Program-made: the position numbers and the translations under genes
The notes under the pieces: model-generated
What the model saw: only the letters and a program-made list of their open reading frames with translations
What the model was told of the DNA's origin: nothing
Database searches by the model: none
NCBI GenBank assembly: GCA_000244995.1
Contig: CM001438.1
Span: forward strand, 1,666,921 to 1,730,920
Length of the DNA stretch: 64,000 nt
Origin: Burkholderiales bacterium JOSHI_001
Lineage (GTDB): Bacteria; Pseudomonadota; Gammaproteobacteria; Burkholderiales; Burkholderiaceae_C
Direction: 5' to 3'
Shown here: positions 37,534 to 45,428 of the stretch, piece by piece
Layout: every line of letters begins with the position of its first letter
How positions within the stretch are numbered: the stretch's first letter is position 1

Positions 37534-37605
37534 TTTTTTTGCGCTGAATCAGCAAGCGTGTGTTGCCAGGCCCTTGCGCGGCCAGGCGGCCGGGAGTAAT
37601 GTTCG

Positions 37606-37627
37606 TTTGCCTAAAGTGATAGGCAAA
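37606..37627. repeat. Inverted repeat at the 5' side of the structured intergenic RNA candidate
   Basis: TTTGCCT, 8 bases, AGGCAAA: perfect 7-bp arms, 73 bases after the ubiD stop. It could be the first hairpin of the RNA that follows, or an operator for it. Confidence 0.4.
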
Positions 37628-37635
37628 ACCCAAGT

Positions 37636-37737
37636 GCGCAGTCTCTGCGCCACAGGAGCCCCGGACCTCTTACCTCCGGATCTCCGTCGGTGGCCTCGCC
37701 ACCCGCCCCTTCAGCCGTCAAAAGCTGAAGGGGTTTT
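37636..37737 (+). ncRNA. Candidate structured small RNA or 3' UTR element with intrinsic terminator
   Basis: Four hairpins stand in tandem on the plus strand. H1, 37636-37650: GCGCAG/CTGCGC. H2, 37655-37685: GGAG..CCGGA / TCCGG..CTCC around a pyrimidine loop. H3, 37689-37703: GGTGGC/GCCACC. H4, 37706-37733: CCCCTTCAGC/GCTGAAGGGG followed by TTTT. No coding frame fits. The final hairpin is a good intrinsic terminator. It may be an independent sRNA or the processed 3' end of the ubiD message. No family recognised. Confidence 0.55.
37706..37737 (+). terminator. Rho-independent terminator after ubiD / the structured RNA
   Basis: Perfect 10-bp stem CCCCTTCAGC/GCTGAAGGGG with an 8-base loop, then TTTT. 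It lies 30 bases before the convergent ydcF-like stop. Confidence 0.85.
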
Positions 37738-37767
37738 GCATTCTGGGGCGCGACATTTCGCCTTGCT

Positions 37768-38583
37768 TCAGGCGCCGGACCACATGCCCAGCAGTTCATG
37801 CGCCACATGGCGCACCAGCGCTGCGCCGGTGGCCGACGGCAGCCAGTCCACCGAGCTGGCCGCGTCCGTGGCCAGTCCCATGGGGGCGGCCAACACGCGC
37901 ATGCCGTAGTCATGGCGTTGCACTTCGGTCTCGAAGGCCCGCAGTGCGCGCCGCATGTGCCAGCCATGGGTGACCAGCACCACCTGCGTCACACCGGCCG
38001 GCTGCAGCAGGGCCAGGCTGCGCGCGGCGTTCTCGCGCGTGTCGCGCGACTCGGATTCCAGCCACCTCAGCGGCCGGCCGTAGTCGCGCTCGGCGATGCG
38101 GGCGGCGGCCTCGGCCTCTGCGGCGCCGATCGTTTCGCCCCAGCCCACGCCGCCGGAAAACATCACCGGCACGCCGGTCAGCCGCCCCAGGTGCAGGCCG
38201 TAGTGCAGGCGCGCCAGCGACATGGGAGACAGGTTGGACAGCCCATACTCCGGCGCCAGGGCCTCGCGCCCGCCCCCCAGCACCACGATGGCCAGCTTGC
38301 GCCCGCTGGCGGCGGCACGGCGCAACTCGGCCTGCTGCGCTGCGTCCAGCGCGGCGGGCGGTGCCAGCCACTGGCGCTGCATCCAGTGCCCCACGGCCGC
38401 GCATTGCGACAGCCACATCCCGGCGCAGGACAGCAGAATCACCGTCCAGGCCAGGCCTCGCCGCCAATACAGCATGCGCGCGCCCACCAGCATCAGCATG
38501 ATGAAGGGCACCGGCGGCAGCACCCAGGCGGCGATCACGGGCTTCCAGGCTGTCCAGCCCAGCAAACCCAGCAGTTCATTCAT
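37768..38583 (-). CDS. YdcF/ElyC-family (DUF218) membrane protein
   Basis: 271 residues. Two N-terminal membrane helices (VIAAWVLPPVPFIMLMLVG, LAWTVILLSCAGMWLSQ) precede a DUF218 domain: AIVVLGGGREALAPEYG, VPVMFSGGVGWGETIGAAEAEAA, ESESRDTRENAARSLALL, VVLVTHGWHMRRALRAFE. The family includes ElyC and SanA, linked to envelope integrity and undecaprenyl-phosphate metabolism. The gene is divergent from the DUF748 gene with 75 bases between. Confidence 0.88.
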   Translation of the reverse strand: MNELLGLLGWTAWKPVIAAWVLPPVPFIMLMLVGARMLYWRRGLAWTVILLSCAGMWLSQCAAVGHWMQRQWLAPPAALDAAQQAELRRAAASGRKLAIVVLGGGREALAPEYGLSNLSPMSLARLHYGLHLGRLTGVPVMFSGGVGWGETIGAAEAEAAARIAERDYGRPLRWLESESRDTRENAARSLALLQPAGVTQVVLVTHGWHMRRALRAFETEVQRHDYGMRVLAAPMGLATDAASSVDWLPSATGAALVRHVAHELLGMWSGA

Positions 38584-38658
38584 CGAAAATCGTTCAGGTA
38601 ATCTCGACAGCTTTGATTTTGGCCCAGCTTGGCGCGGGCACCTGAGAGGAAAACGACG

Positions 38659-41600
38659 ATGAAGCCTTGGCTGCGGGCCTTGCGCTGGGTGGCGGTGGGT
38701 GTGGCGGTGTTGGTTCTGGCGCTGGCCTTGGCCTGGCTGGCCGGTCCTTCCCTGATCAAGGCGCAAATAGAACAGCGCGGCTCGGCGGCGCTGGGGCGCG
38801 CGCTGCGCGTGGGCGAGGTGTCCGTCCAGCCGCTGCGCCTGGAGGTGACGCTGCGCAAGTTGCAATTGGCCGGTGCGGCGGGGTCCAACCCCAAGGACCC
38901 GCAGGCCAGCATCGAGCGCCTGCGCATGGACCTGAACTGGCATTCGCTGTTCCGCCTGGCGCCCGTGGTCGAAGCGGTGGAGGTGGATGCGCCCAAGCTG
39001 CGCATCGCCCGCGTGGCCGAGGGCCGCTACGACATCGACGACATCGTGCAGCGCCTGCGCCCCGACCCGAAAGAGGCCCCCAGCCCGACGCCGAAGTTCG
39101 CGCTTTACAACGTGAAGCTGCGGGGCGGCGAGTTCCGATTCGACGACCGCCCCGTGGCGCGCCAGCAGCGGGTGACCAAGCTCAACGTCACATTGCCCTT
39201 CCTGTCCAACCTGCCGGCCGACCTGGAAGCCAATGTCGAACCGCGCGTGGCCTTCCTGCTGAACGGCACGCCCTTTGACAGCGGTGCCGTGGCCACCCCT
39301 TTCGCGCAGGCCCGCCAGGCCGACCTGACGCTGAAGTTCGACGGCTACCAACTGGAAGCCCTGCAAGCCTACCTGCCCAAGGACCTGCACCTGCGCCCGC
39401 AGCGTGGCAAGCTGGACGCCCAGCTGGCGCTGCGCTTCACGCAGGACGACGACGGCTCGCGCGTCACGCTGCGCGGCGAGCTGGCCGCGCGCGACGTGCG
39501 CATCAACGACGCCGCCGGCCAGCAAGTGGCCACCTGGCAGGTGCTGCGCCTGGGCCTGAACGAAGTGCGACCGCTGGAGCGCCGCGTGGCCTTGGGCACC
39601 CTGCGCCTGGACGGCCTGGTGGCCGATGTGCGCCGAAGTGCCGACGGCCGGTTGAACCTGCAGCCGCCGGTGGCGGCCGGCGCGGCCTCCGCACCGCAGG
39701 CCGAGGCGCCCGCCGAGGGCAAGGACGGGCGCTGGTCGGTGCAGGTGGACAAGGTGGAACTCAGCGGCGCGCAACTGCAATGGCGCGACGACACCGTGCA
39801 GCCCGCCGCGGCGCTGCAGGCCCGCGGCGTGGACCTGCGCCTGGGTGCGCTGGCCTGGCCGCTGGCCGCACCGGTGGACGTGAAGCTGGCCGCCGACCTG
39901 GTGCAGGGCGAAAAATTCCAGCCCGCCGGTCGCGTGGTGGCCGAAGGGTCCCTGGCGCCCGACACCGCTGCCATCGCGCTGGAACTGACCGACCTGGTGC
40001 TGGACCACGCCAACCCCTACCTCGGTGCCGTGCTGGCCACCCGGCTGGAGGGCCGGCTCAGCGCCACCGGGCAGTTGCAATGGTCCCAGGGCGAGACGCC
40101 CCGCAGCAAGTTGAAGCTGGGTTCGCTGAAATTGGCCGACCTGCGGCTGCTGGAAAGCAACGTCAAAGGGGCGCCAGCCGGCCTGAGGAGCCTGGATCTG
40201 ACCGACACCGACATCGACCTGCTGGCCCACACCGTCATTGTGGCCAAGGCCAATCTGTCGCAGCCCAGCCTGTCGCTGCTGCGGGATTCGGACGGCCGCT
40301 GGAATGCCAGCCAGTGGCTGCGCGCCGATCCCGCCGCGGCCGGCAGCGCGAAGAAGGCCGGGTCGCCGGCGGCCGCCGCTTCGCTGGCCACCAAGCCGCC
40401 GTCCGGACCGGCGGCGGCCAAAGCCACGTCGGGCGTCGCCGTGGCGAAAGCGGCGTCGGCCCCCCGGCCCGCATCGTCCGCGAGCGCGGCCTCGTCCTCG
40501 TCGGATTCGCCGGTCTGGCAGGTGGATGTGCGTGACTTCAAGATGGATGGCGGCCGCCTGCGCCTGTTCGACGCCATCCACGGCGATCCGCCGGTGACGC
40601 TGGACGTGGACAACATCAAGCTGGGTGTGCAAAGCCTGCGTTGGCCCACCGACGCCAAGACTCCGCTCGCCGCTGTGCAGTTCAGTGCCCGCGTGCTGCC
40701 GCTTCGCAGCGGCAGCGAAGACCGCCCTGGCCAACTGGACTGGCGGGGCAAGGTGCTGGCCAGCCCGCTGCGCGCCGAAGGCACGCTGGTGGCCGAGCGG
40801 TTGCCCCTGCACGCGCTGGAACCCTATTTCTCCGGCCCTGCCACGCTGGACCTGGTGCGCGCTGAATTGGGCTGGAAGGGCGACTTCAGCGTGAAGCAGG
40901 ACGCCACCGGCTGGACCGTGGCGGCGCGTGGCGATGCGCTGCTGGCCGACCTGAACCTGGCCGCGCGCAAGGCCGGCGGTGGGGGCGACGAACTGCTGGC
41001 CTGGCAGTCGCTGGCCCTGCAGGGCGTGCAGTTGGCGCTGGCGCCGGGCGGGCGGCCCCAGGTGGACATCAACGAGGCCACGCTGTCGGACTTCTACGCC
41101 CGGTTGGTGGTCACCGAGCAGGGCCGGCTGAACCTGCAGGAAGTGGGCGGGGCGCCGGTGCCCGTGGCGGCGGGTGCGTCGGCGGCTTCGGCCACTGCCC
41201 CCGCCGCGTCGGCCAGCGCCGCGCCCGCGGACACGAGCGAGTTGCCCCTGGTGCTGAGCGTGGGCCGCACCAAGCTGGTCAATGGCAAGGTGGATTTTGC
41301 CGACCGCTTCATCCGCCCCAACTACAGCGCTGCGCTGACCGAATTGAACGGCAGCCTGGGCAAGTTCCAAAGCAACAACCGCGACATGGCCACGCTGGAG
41401 TTGCGCGGCCGTGCCGCCGGCACCGCTGCACTGGAAATTGCCGGCAGCATCAACCCCACCGCGCGGCCGTTGGCGCTGGACATCCGCGCCAAGGCCAGCG
41501 ACCTGGAACTGGCGCCGCTGTCGCCCTATGCCGGCAAGTACGCGGGCTACGCCATCGAACGCGGCAAGCTCACGATGGAGGTGGACTACAAGATAGCCCC

Positions 41601-42432
41601 CGACGGCAAGCTGGACGCCAAGAACAAGGTGGTGCTGAACCAGCTGACCTTCGGCGACAAGGTGGACAGCGCCGAAGCCACCAAGCTGCCGGTGCTGCTG
41701 GCGGTGGCGCTCCTGAAGGACCGCAACGGCGTCATCGACATCAACCTGCCGGTGTCGGGCAGCATCAACGACCCGCAGTTCAGCGTGGGTGGGGTGGTGT
41801 TGAAGGTGATCGTCAACCTGCTCACCAAGGCCCTGACGGCGCCCTTCGCGCTGCTGTCGGGGGGCGGCAGCGAAGACCTGAGCCTGGCCGACTTTGAACC
41901 CGGTACGGCGCGCCTGTCGCCCAAGGGCCGGGCGGTGGTGGACAAGGTGGCGCAGGCCCTGCTGGACCGCCCGGCGCTGCGCATGACGGTCACCGGCGCG
42001 GCCGACCCGGTCAGCGAGCGCGCGGCCATGCAGGCCGAAGCGCTGGCCCAGTCCCTGCGCAACGAGCACCGACGCGACAAGCTGCGCGGCGGCGCCGCCA
42101 GCGACGCCACCCTGCCGCCACCCACCACCGAGGAAAGGGCACGCCTGCTGCGCGTCTTGTTCAACGAAGCCCCCGGCAGGGCCAAGGTCCCCGCAGGCAC
42201 CAAGGAGCCGCCGCTGGCCGAGATGGAAGCCGCGCTCCGGGCCGCCATGCCCGTGAACACCGACACCGCGCGCGACCTGGCGCTGCAGCGCGGCCTGGCC
42301 GTGCGCGACGCCCTGGTGGCCAAGGGCCTGCCGAGTGAACGCCTGTTCCTGGCCGCGCCCAGGTTGCGCGCGACGGGCGAGGACGATGCCGCCTGGACGC
42401 CGCGGGTGCAGTTGTCGCTGTCGGCGCAGTGA
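38659..42432 (+). CDS. Giant AsmA-like DUF748 envelope protein
   Basis: 1257 residues from ATG 38659 (GAGAGGAAA upstream). One N-terminal anchor (VAVGVAVLVLALALAWLAG) is followed by a very long periplasmic body: LGRALRVGEVSVQPLRLEVTL near the start, repeated beta-strand segments, a low-complexity Ala/Ser/Pro linker (about residues 560-620), and DUF748-type LALDIRAKASDLELAPLSPYAGKYAGYAIERGKL. An OmpA-like-looking C-terminal segment has LSPKGRAVVDKVAQALLDRPALRMTVTGAADP. AsmA-clan proteins are bridge-like lipid carriers between membranes. The next gene begins directly after the stop codon, so it heads a six-gene operon. Confidence 0.88.
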   Translation: MKPWLRALRWVAVGVAVLVLALALAWLAGPSLIKAQIEQRGSAALGRALRVGEVSVQPLRLEVTLRKLQLAGAAGSNPKDPQASIERLRMDLNWHSLFRLAPVVEAVEVDAPKLRIARVAEGRYDIDDIVQRLRPDPKEAPSPTPKFALYNVKLRGGEFRFDDRPVARQQRVTKLNVTLPFLSNLPADLEANVEPRVAFLLNGTPFDSGAVATPFAQARQADLTLKFDGYQLEALQAYLPKDLHLRPQRGKLDAQLALRFTQDDDGSRVTLRGELAARDVRINDAAGQQVATWQVLRLGLNEVRPLERRVALGTLRLDGLVADVRRSADGRLNLQPPVAAGAASAPQAEAPAEGKDGRWSVQVDKVELSGAQLQWRDDTVQPAAALQARGVDLRLGALAWPLAAPVDVKLAADLVQGEKFQPAGRVVAEGSLAPDTAAIALELTDLVLDHANPYLGAVLATRLEGRLSATGQLQWSQGETPRSKLKLGSLKLADLRLLESNVKGAPAGLRSLDLTDTDIDLLAHTVIVAKANLSQPSLSLLRDSDGRWNASQWLRADPAAAGSAKKAGSPAAAASLATKPPSGPAAAKATSGVAVAKAASAPRPASSASAASSSSDSPVWQVDVRDFKMDGGRLRLFDAIHGDPPVTLDVDNIKLGVQSLRWPTDAKTPLAAVQFSARVLPLRSGSEDRPGQLDWRGKVLASPLRAEGTLVAERLPLHALEPYFSGPATLDLVRAELGWKGDFSVKQDATGWTVAARGDALLADLNLAARKAGGGGDELLAWQSLALQGVQLALAPGGRPQVDINEATLSDFYARLVVTEQGRLNLQEVGGAPVPVAAGASAASATAPAASASAAPADTSELPLVLSVGRTKLVNGKVDFADRFIRPNYSAALTELNGSLGKFQSNNRDMATLELRGRAAGTAALEIAGSINPTARPLALDIRAKASDLELAPLSPYAGKYAGYAIERGKLTMEVDYKIAPDGKLDAKNKVVLNQLTFGDKVDSAEATKLPVLLAVALLKDRNGVIDINLPVSGSINDPQFSVGGVVLKVIVNLLTKALTAPFALLSGGGSEDLSLADFEPGTARLSPKGRAVVDKVAQALLDRPALRMTVTGAADPVSERAAMQAEALAQSLRNEHRRDKLRGGAASDATLPPPTTEERARLLRVLFNEAPGRAKVPAGTKEPPLAEMEAALRAAMPVNTDTARDLALQRGLAVRDALVAKGLPSERLFLAAPRLRATGEDDAAWTPRVQLSLSAQ

Positions 42433-43104
42433 ATGATGTTGCAACTTCAGGGTCTGGTTCATAACCACCCGGGTGCCGCGCCGCTGCGCTTTCCTGATTT
42501 CCAGGCCAGCGGCCCGCAGCCGCTGCTGCTGCGCGGGCCGTCGGGCAGTGGCAAGTCCACCCTGCTGGCGCTGATGGCCGGACTGCTGACGGTGCAGCAA
42601 GGGCGCCTGGTGGTGGCCGGCACCGACCTGTGCGGCCTGGGCGCGCGGGCTCGCGACGCCTGGCGCGGTGCCGCCCTGGGCGTGCTGCCGCAGCGCCTGC
42701 ACCTGAGCCCCACGCTCAGCGTTCACGACAACCTGGCGCTGGCCTATGTGAGCGCTGGCCTGCCCGTGGACCGCGCCCGCATCGACGGCCTGCTGTCGCA
42801 CCTGGGCCTGAGCGGGCTGGCCGCTCGCCGGCCGGGCGCCTTGAGCGGTGGCCAGGCCCAGCGTGTGGCGCTGGCGCGCGCCTTGCTGCGCCGCCCGCAG
42901 GTGCTGCTGGCCGACGAGCCCACCGCCAACCTGGACGATGCCCATGCCGCCCGCGTCATGGCCCTGCTGGCCCAGGCCGCGGCGACGGGGGACGGTGCTG
43001 CGCCGGCCCTGCTGGTGGTGGCCACGCACGACGCCCGCGTGGTGGCCGCGCTGCCGCAGGCGCGTGAACTGCGGCTGCCGGCGCCAGCCGAGGTGGAAAC
43101 ATGA
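42433..43104 (+). CDS. ABC transporter ATPase, LolD/MacB type
   Basis: 223 residues; the ATG follows the DUF748 stop without a gap. Walker A GPSGSGKST, signature LSGGQAQRVALARALL, Walker B VLLADEP, and His switch VVATHDARV. Family members such as LolD, FtsE and MacB drive conformational work across the envelope rather than import through a channel. It pairs with the FtsX-like permease, whose start overlaps it (ATGA). Confidence 0.92.
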   Translation: MMLQLQGLVHNHPGAAPLRFPDFQASGPQPLLLRGPSGSGKSTLLALMAGLLTVQQGRLVVAGTDLCGLGARARDAWRGAALGVLPQRLHLSPTLSVHDNLALAYVSAGLPVDRARIDGLLSHLGLSGLAARRPGALSGGQAQRVALARALLRRPQVLLADEPTANLDDAHAARVMALLAQAAATGDGAAPALLVVATHDARVVAALPQARELRLPAPAEVET

Positions 43105-44330
43105 GCCTGGCCCGGCTGGCCTGGACCTGGGCCTGGGCGCGCCCCTTGGTGGCGGCGCTGAACCTGGCCCTGCTGGCCCTGGGCGTGGCGGCGATGACGC
43201 TGCTGATCCTGCTGTCCGAACAGCTGCAGCATGCGGTGCAGCGCGACCTGGCCGGCATCGACCTCGTGGTGGGCGCCAAGGGCAGCCCGCTGCAGTTGAT
43301 CCTGTCCGGCGTGTTCCACCTGGACGTGCCCACCGGCAACATCCCGCTGGCCACCGTGGACACGCTGCGCGGCCAGCCCCTGGTGGCGCAGGCCCTGCCG
43401 CTGTCGCTGGGCGACAGCCTGCGTGGCTTTCGCATCGTGGGCACCGAGCCCGACTACATCGCGCTGTACGGCGCCAGGCTGGCGCAGGGCGCTGTCTGGA
43501 CGGCGCCGATGCAGGCGGTGCTGGGCGCGCAGGTGGCGCGCGAAACCCGGCTGGCGCCGGGGGCCCGGTTTGCCGGCAGCCATGGCCTGGCCGAAGAAGG
43601 CGCCGCACATGCCGACACGCCCTACCAGGTGGTGGGTGTGCTGGCCCCGTGCGGCTGTGTGCTGGACCGCCTGGTGCTGACCGGCCTGGCCTCGGTGTGG
43701 GCGGTGCATGAACACCACGAAGCAGGCCCCGGCGGCGGCGCCACGCATGACGAACATGAAGACCACGCCGCCGAAGACGCCGCCAGGGAGGTGACGCTGG
43801 TGCTGCTGCGCTACCGCAGCCCCCTGGCCGCGGTGAGCCTGCCGCGCTGGGTGAATGCCCAGGCCGGCCTGCAGGCGGCGGCGCCGGCGCTGGAAAGCGC
43901 GCGCCTGCTGCGCATGGTGGGCGTGGGCACCGACGTGCTGCGCGCCCTGGCCGCGCTGCTGCTGGTGGTGGCCGCGGTGTCGGTGTTCATCGCCCTGGTG
44001 CACGCGGTGCGCGAACGCGAGCACGACCTGGCCACGATGCGGCTGCTGGGCGCGTCGGCGGGCCGCGTGGCCGGCCTGGTTGCACTGGAAGCGCTGCTGC
44101 TGGCTGCGTTGGGCGCCGCGCTGGGGCTGGCGCTGGGCCATGGGCTCACGCAAGCGCTGGGCGCCCAATTGGCGCAAGATCGCTCCCTGGCGGTCTCGGG
44201 CCTGTGGTGGTCGCTGGACGAAGCGGGGCTGGTGGCGGGCACCGGGGCCCTGGCCTTGCTGGCCGCGGCGCTGCCGGCCTGGCGCGCGGCGCGCCTGGAT
44301 GTGATGCGTTTGCTGCAAACTGCGGGCTGA
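43101..44330 (+). CDS. FtsX/MacB-like ABC permease with His-rich periplasmic loop
   Basis: 409 residues. One N-terminal membrane helix (LNLALLALGVAAMTLLILL), a periplasmic domain beginning DLVVGAKGSPLQLILSGVFHLDVPTGNIPL, then three C-terminal helices (including VLRALAALLLVVAAVSVFIAL, LEALLLAALGAALGLALGHG). At about residues 202-230 the loop is rich in His, Asp and Glu (VHEHHEAGPGGGATHDEHED), which suggests binding of Zn2+ or a similar metal. The arrangement is the mechanotransmission type (MacB, LolCE). Function is inferred from the DUF3299 and TonB-receptor neighbours. Confidence 0.9.
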   Translation: MSLARLAWTWAWARPLVAALNLALLALGVAAMTLLILLSEQLQHAVQRDLAGIDLVVGAKGSPLQLILSGVFHLDVPTGNIPLATVDTLRGQPLVAQALPLSLGDSLRGFRIVGTEPDYIALYGARLAQGAVWTAPMQAVLGAQVARETRLAPGARFAGSHGLAEEGAAHADTPYQVVGVLAPCGCVLDRLVLTGLASVWAVHEHHEAGPGGGATHDEHEDHAAEDAAREVTLVLLRYRSPLAAVSLPRWVNAQAGLQAAAPALESARLLRMVGVGTDVLRALAALLLVVAAVSVFIALVHAVREREHDLATMRLLGASAGRVAGLVALEALLLAALGAALGLALGHGLTQALGAQLAQDRSLAVSGLWWSLDEAGLVAGTGALALLAAALPAWRAARLDVMRLLQTAG

Positions 44331-44356
44331 CGCCTGCCCGATCGAGGACCTTCCCC

Positions 44357-44869
44357 ATGAAACTGCTGCAAACCTTGCTGATGGCCGCCACGGTGGCGCT
44401 GAGTGGTGGCGTGGCGGCCCAAGGCACCACCGCCGGCGGCGGCATCCCCGGCGTGGGCAGCGGCCCCGGCTACCACGACCCACGCAGCCCCTTCAAGCCG
44501 CTGCAGGACAAGGAGGGCGTGGTGCCCTGGTCCACGCTGGCGTCGGTGACCACCAAGACCGAAAACAAGCGCCTGGTGCCGGTGTTCCCGCAGCCGGTGC
44601 AGGCCTTGAACAACCAGACGGTGAAGGTGCAGGGCTTCATGATGCCGCTGGAGCCGGGTGACAAGCAGAGGCACTTCCTGCTCTCGGCCGTGCCCACCAG
44701 TTGCGCCTTCTGCGTGCCTGCCGGGCCGGAGGGCCTGGTGGAGGTGCGCAGCAAGACGGCCGTGAAATACACGCTGGAGCCGGTGGTGGTGGAAGGGCGC
44801 ATGAGCGTGCTGGTCAACGACCCCTACGGCCTGTACTACCGCGTGGGCGACGCCCAGCCCACGCCTTGA
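44357..44869 (+). CDS. DUF3299 exported protein
   Basis: 170 residues, signal peptide LLMAATVALSGGVAAQG. The conserved part is WSTLASVTTK, VKVQGFMMPLEPGDKQRHFLLSAVPTSCAFCVPAGPEGLVEV, ending in PYGLYYRVGDAQ. This matches the DUF3299 pattern, with two Cys in SCAFC. DUF3299 proteins commonly accompany LolD/FtsX-like ABC pairs and, as I recall, zinc-regulated cassettes. Possible periplasmic metal or redox partner of the transporter. Confidence 0.83.
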   Translation: MKLLQTLLMAATVALSGGVAAQGTTAGGGIPGVGSGPGYHDPRSPFKPLQDKEGVVPWSTLASVTTKTENKRLVPVFPQPVQALNNQTVKVQGFMMPLEPGDKQRHFLLSAVPTSCAFCVPAGPEGLVEVRSKTAVKYTLEPVVVEGRMSVLVNDPYGLYYRVGDAQPTP

Positions 44870-44891
44870 CCGGGGCTGCGCTGAACATCTG

Positions 44892-45302
44892 ATGCGCTAC
44901 TTCCCCGATCCCCTGGCGCGCCTGCGCCGGCAGCGCCTGCCGCTGTGGCTCGCCTGGCTGCTGGCGCTGTGCCTGCTGGGTGCACAGGGCCTGGGGCAGG
45001 GGCACGCCCTGGCGCACGGCCACGGCCTGCCGAACGGGCTGGCGGTGGCCGCCCCGGCAAGCGATGCCCTGGCGGACGACGCCGCCAGCGGCCCTTCTTT
45101 GTTCGCCGGCCACGAGGCCGGCTCAGCCACCTGCCGGCTGCTGGACCAACTGGCGCCCGACGCCTTGGTGCTGCCGGCGCTGGCGCTGCCGCAGGCGCTG
45201 CCGGTGGCCCCGGCCTGCACCCCGGTTTCACCTTCACCTCGCGTCCTGCCGGCACCGTGCCTGCCGCAGGCACGCGCTCCGCCGATGGCGGCCTGCGCCT
45301 GA
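44892..45302 (+). CDS. Small exported protein with His motifs (DUF2946-like)
   Basis: 136 residues. A signal helix (LPLWLAWLLALCLLGAQGLG) is followed by HALAHGHGLPNG, FAGHEAGSATCRLLDQLAPDALV and a C-terminal QARAPPMAACA. The Cys spacing and the RAPP-type tail resemble DUF2946 proteins, small exported proteins often found beside metal-receptor genes. The assignment is tentative. Next to a ZnuD-like receptor, a metal-handling role is plausible. Confidence 0.6.
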   Translation: MRYFPDPLARLRRQRLPLWLAWLLALCLLGAQGLGQGHALAHGHGLPNGLAVAAPASDALADDAASGPSLFAGHEAGSATCRLLDQLAPDALVLPALALPQALPVAPACTPVSPSPRVLPAPCLPQARAPPMAACA

Positions 45303-45361
45303 GCGCGCCCCGCCACCCTGGCCGCTGACCTTCGGGTCGGCCCATCCTCGTTTCCAGACCT

Positions 45362-45404
45362 GTCACGCCATAGGGCCCGCTTGCCGGGCCGGTCGCGGCG
45401 TGAC
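45362..45404. promoter_or_regulatory. Nested hairpin before the TonB-dependent receptor gene
   Basis: Outer arms GTCACGCC (45362-45369) and GGCGTGAC (45397-45404), with an inner GGCCC/GGGCC pair. It sits 25 bases before the receptor start. It could be a regulator site (half-sites 27 bases apart is wide for Zur) or an RNA attenuator that uncouples receptor expression from the upstream genes. Confidence 0.45.
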
Positions 45405-45428
45405 GGTGTCGCCCAATTTCGAATGCCC

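Noticed and set aside
37768-43608. An uninterrupted minus-strand frame of about 1946 codons antisense to the DUF748 and ABC genes
   Set aside because: Only the last 271 codons (the ydcF-like gene) show protein-family signal. The rest is low-complexity Gly/Gln/His/Arg text complementary to highly GC-rich genes on the plus strand, where stops are rare by composition.
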